Source: Sinorhizobium fredii NGR234
GTDB taxonomy: Bacteria > Pseudomonadota > Alphaproteobacteria > Rhizobiales > Rhizobiaceae
Direction of reading: 5' to 3'
Assembly: GCF_000018545.1 (NCBI RefSeq)
Contig: NC_012586.1
Coordinates: 930,001-994,000, forward strand
Length of the DNA: 64,000 nt
Below the pieces are notes generated by a model that did not search any database, was not told where the DNA came from, and worked only from the letters and a program-made list of their open reading frames with translations. Of the stretch, positions 62,002 to 64,000 are shown in pieces; positions within the stretch are counted from its first letter, which is position 1, and the number at the start of each line of letters is the position of its first letter. A program made the translations under genes and the position numbers.

Positions 62002-64000
62002 GATTGCCTCCCGCGAACTCGAGCCGGAAACCTACATTCCCTACGTTCGCCATGTGGATGAGACGACGATTGCGCTCGATTCAAGGGCCTTGATGGTAGT
62101 CCTGGCGCTCGAGGGGGTTTCGTTCGAGACCGCCGACGTCCTCGATCTCAATGCCCTGCACCGCGACCTCAACACGCTTTATCGCAACATCGCCGACGAG
62201 CGCCTGTCGATCTGGACGCATGTCATTCGCCGCCGCGACAACGACTATCCGGATGGCGTATTCAAAAGCCCGTTCTCGACCTCGCTCGATGCCCGGTACC
62301 GCGAGCGTATGGTGGGGGAGGATTTGTTTTGCAATGATCTCTATCTCACGCTTGTCTGGTCGCCGAACCGTGATCCGGCGGAGAAAATCACCAAACTGTT
62401 TTCGAGATTGCGGAGAGCGCGGCAGACCGGCGTCGAGCTCGACCAGGATGCGCTGAAACTTGTGCGCGACAAGGTCTTCGACGTGACGGCAGGTCTTGAA
62501 CGCTTTCGACCGCGCCTCCTGTCGCTCGCGGAGCGAAACGGTCTGGTGTTTTCCGAACCGAGCGAGGTCCTGCATCAGATCGTCGGCGGTCGTCGCGAAC
62601 CGGTTCCGCTGACGCAAGGGCGGATATCGTCGGCAATCTATTCCGACCGGGTCATTTTCGGCCGCGAGACGGTGGAAATCCGCCATGAAGGCATCAGCCG
62701 GTTTGCCGGTATGTTCGGCTTCAAGGAGTACCCGGCAAAGACCCTGAGCGGCATGCTGGACGGCGTTCTGACCGCCCCCTTCGAGCTGATCCTCACGCAA
62801 TCATTTTCGTTCATATCGAAGGCGGACGCTCGCGCTATCATGGGGCGCAAGCAGAACCAGATGGTCAGTGCAGGCGACAAGGCTGCTTCGCAGCTCGAGG
62901 AGCTCGATGCCGCAATGGACGATCTCGAATCCAATCGTTTCGTGCTTGGCGAGCATCACCTGACGCTTTGCGTATTGGCCGCTTCGGTCAGGGAATTGAC
63001 CGACAATCTCGCCAGGGCCCGCACAAATCTCACGAGCGGCGGCGCCGTTGTGGCTCGCGAAGATCTTGGGCTGGAGGCGGCCTGGTGGGCGCAATTGCCG
63101 GGCAACTTTCGCTATCGCGCCCGCTCGGGCGCCATTACAACACGGAATTTTGCGGCGCTGTCTCCCTTCCATTCCTATCCGACAGGGCAGAAGCACGGCA
63201 ACGAATGGGGGCCGGCCGTTGCCATGCTCAAGACTGCGTCCGGCTCGCCGTTCTACTTCAACTTCCACTACGGCGATCTCGGCAACACTTTCGTCTGCGG
63301 TCCATCGGGTGCCGGCAAGACCGTGCTCCTCAATTTCATGCTCTCCCAGCTGGAGAAACATGGGCCTGACATCGTGTTCTTCGACAAGGATCGCGGCGCC
63401 GATCTCTTCGTAAGGGCCGCGGGTGGCACCTATCTGCCCTTGAAGAATGGCAGGCCGACCGCATGCGCCCCTTTGAAAGCGCTCCAGCCGACGTCGCGGA
63501 ACAAGCTGTTCCTGACGCGCTGGGTCGGCAAGCTGGTCGGTTCGGCAAGCCGCGAACTTTCGACGGTCGAATTGCGCGACATCGCCGCGGCCATCGATGC
63601 GCTTTCCGACCTGCCGGTCGAACGCCGCACCATCGGGGCGCTCAGAACTTTTCTCGACAATACCCAGCCGCAAGGGATCGCCGCACGATTGCGCCGATGG
63701 GAGACGGGAGGGCCGCTCGGCTGGGTGTTCGACAATGACGCCGACGATATCGGCATCGGCGCACATTTTCTTGGCTATGACATGACCGACTTTCTCGACA
63801 ACGAGGAAATTCGCACACCCCTGATGAGCTATCTCTTCTACCGCGTCGAAGAGCTGATCGACGGACGTCGCGTCATCATCGTCGTCGACGAATTCTGGAA
63901 GGCGCTCGCCGACGAGGAATTCCGCGATCTGGCCGAGAACAAGCTCAAGACTATTCGCAAACAGAACGGGCTGATGCTCTTTGCAACGCAGAGCCCGCGC
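61976..64000 (+). CDS. virB4: VirB4-type ATPase, 3' end outside window
   Basis: More than 670 residues are visible. The N-terminal half has ASRELEPETYIPYVRHVDE and the CagE/TrbE/VirB block (LTQSFSFISKADARAIMGRK). Walker A is GPSGAGKTVLLNFM (near 63307) and Walker B is RVIIVVDEFWKAL (near 63880). VirB4 energises pilus assembly and secretion. The ATG at 61976 overlaps virB3; a TTG at 61994 (SKIASRELE) is an alternative start. The rest of the operon should follow beyond the window. Confidence 0.92.
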   Translation, partial: MKGISALSKIASRELEPETYIPYVRHVDETTIALDSRALMVVLALEGVSFETADVLDLNALHRDLNTLYRNIADERLSIWTHVIRRRDNDYPDGVFKSPFSTSLDARYRERMVGEDLFCNDLYLTLVWSPNRDPAEKITKLFSRLRRARQTGVELDQDALKLVRDKVFDVTAGLERFRPRLLSLAERNGLVFSEPSEVLHQIVGGRREPVPLTQGRISSAIYSDRVIFGRETVEIRHEGISRFAGMFGFKEYPAKTLSGMLDGVLTAPFELILTQSFSFISKADARAIMGRKQNQMVSAGDKAASQLEELDAAMDDLESNRFVLGEHHLTLCVLAASVRELTDNLARARTNLTSGGAVVAREDLGLEAAWWAQLPGNFRYRARSGAITTRNFAALSPFHSYPTGQKHGNEWGPAVAMLKTASGSPFYFNFHYGDLGNTFVCGPSGAGKTVLLNFMLSQLEKHGPDIVFFDKDRGADLFVRAAGGTYLPLKNGRPTACAPLKALQPTSRNKLFLTRWVGKLVGSASRELSTVELRDIAAAIDALSDLPVERRTIGALRTFLDNTQPQGIAARLRRWETGGPLGWVFDNDADDIGIGAHFLGYDMTDFLDNEEIRTPLMSYLFYRVEELIDGRRVIIVVDEFWKALADEEFRDLAENKLKTIRKQNGLMLFATQSPR

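Overview
The window reads as an accessory or symbiotic-megaplasmid stretch from a fast-growing rhizobium, most likely Sinorhizobium (Ensifer) or a close Rhizobiaceae relative. The main reasons are a capsular polysaccharide locus laid out like the rkp-3 (K-antigen) region, many Rhizobiales-type insertion sequences and toxin-antitoxin modules, and a VirB/AvhB-type secretion operon at the right edge. No rRNA, tRNA or CRISPR array was seen. All identifications come from reading the sequence; no database search was run.

Layout. (1) 1-17.4 kb, surface polysaccharide. A leftward cluster (a partial glycosyltransferase-like gene, an SGNH-like gene, a GSCFA gene, a small unknown and a PseH-like acetyltransferase) faces a rightward set: a methyltransferase, a KpsM-type permease, then pseB, pseC, pseF, pseG and pseI. 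Together with the acetyltransferase these make a complete route to CMP-pseudaminic acid. They converge, at a strong hairpin (12203-12242), on the leftward export block rkpZ-rkpT-rkpS-rkpR. rkpZ appears broken by two one-base shifts. A nucleotidyltransferase-HEPN gene borders the block. (2) 17.4-29.4 kb: a Xre/RES toxin-antitoxin pair, an intact class III cyclase-TPR gene between two cyclase remnants, a YHS/ankyrin pair, a truncated Hint protein with a possible immunity gene, a DUF4143 ATPase and a ParE-type module. (3) 29.4-40.2 kb: an IS66 element with an 8-bp target duplication, then a dense field of intact and broken toxin-antitoxin genes, RTX, HlyD and LuxR scraps, an XRE regulator and a ribokinase-family kinase. 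(4) 40.2-47.2 kb: an IS21 element bounded by a 7-bp duplication whose istA is split by a 3.3-kb serine-recombinase element, followed by IS630. (5) 47.4-59.7 kb: HicAB, XRE, a Hint_2 protein, integrase debris, VapBC and ParDE modules, and two nearly identical IS5-type copies in opposite orientation. (6) 59.75-64 kb: a MarR-type regulator divergent from trbM-virB1-virB2-virB3-virB4 (virB4 cut by the window edge).

Working together: the pse genes make the activated nonulosonic acid, RkpR/S/T export the polymer and RkpZ normally influences chain length. The accessory half looks like repeated insertion and deletion in a conjugative replicon, leaving short tails of secretion genes at breakpoints. 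Many apparent one-base shifts lie in homopolymers, so some pseudogene calls depend on the accuracy of the assembly.
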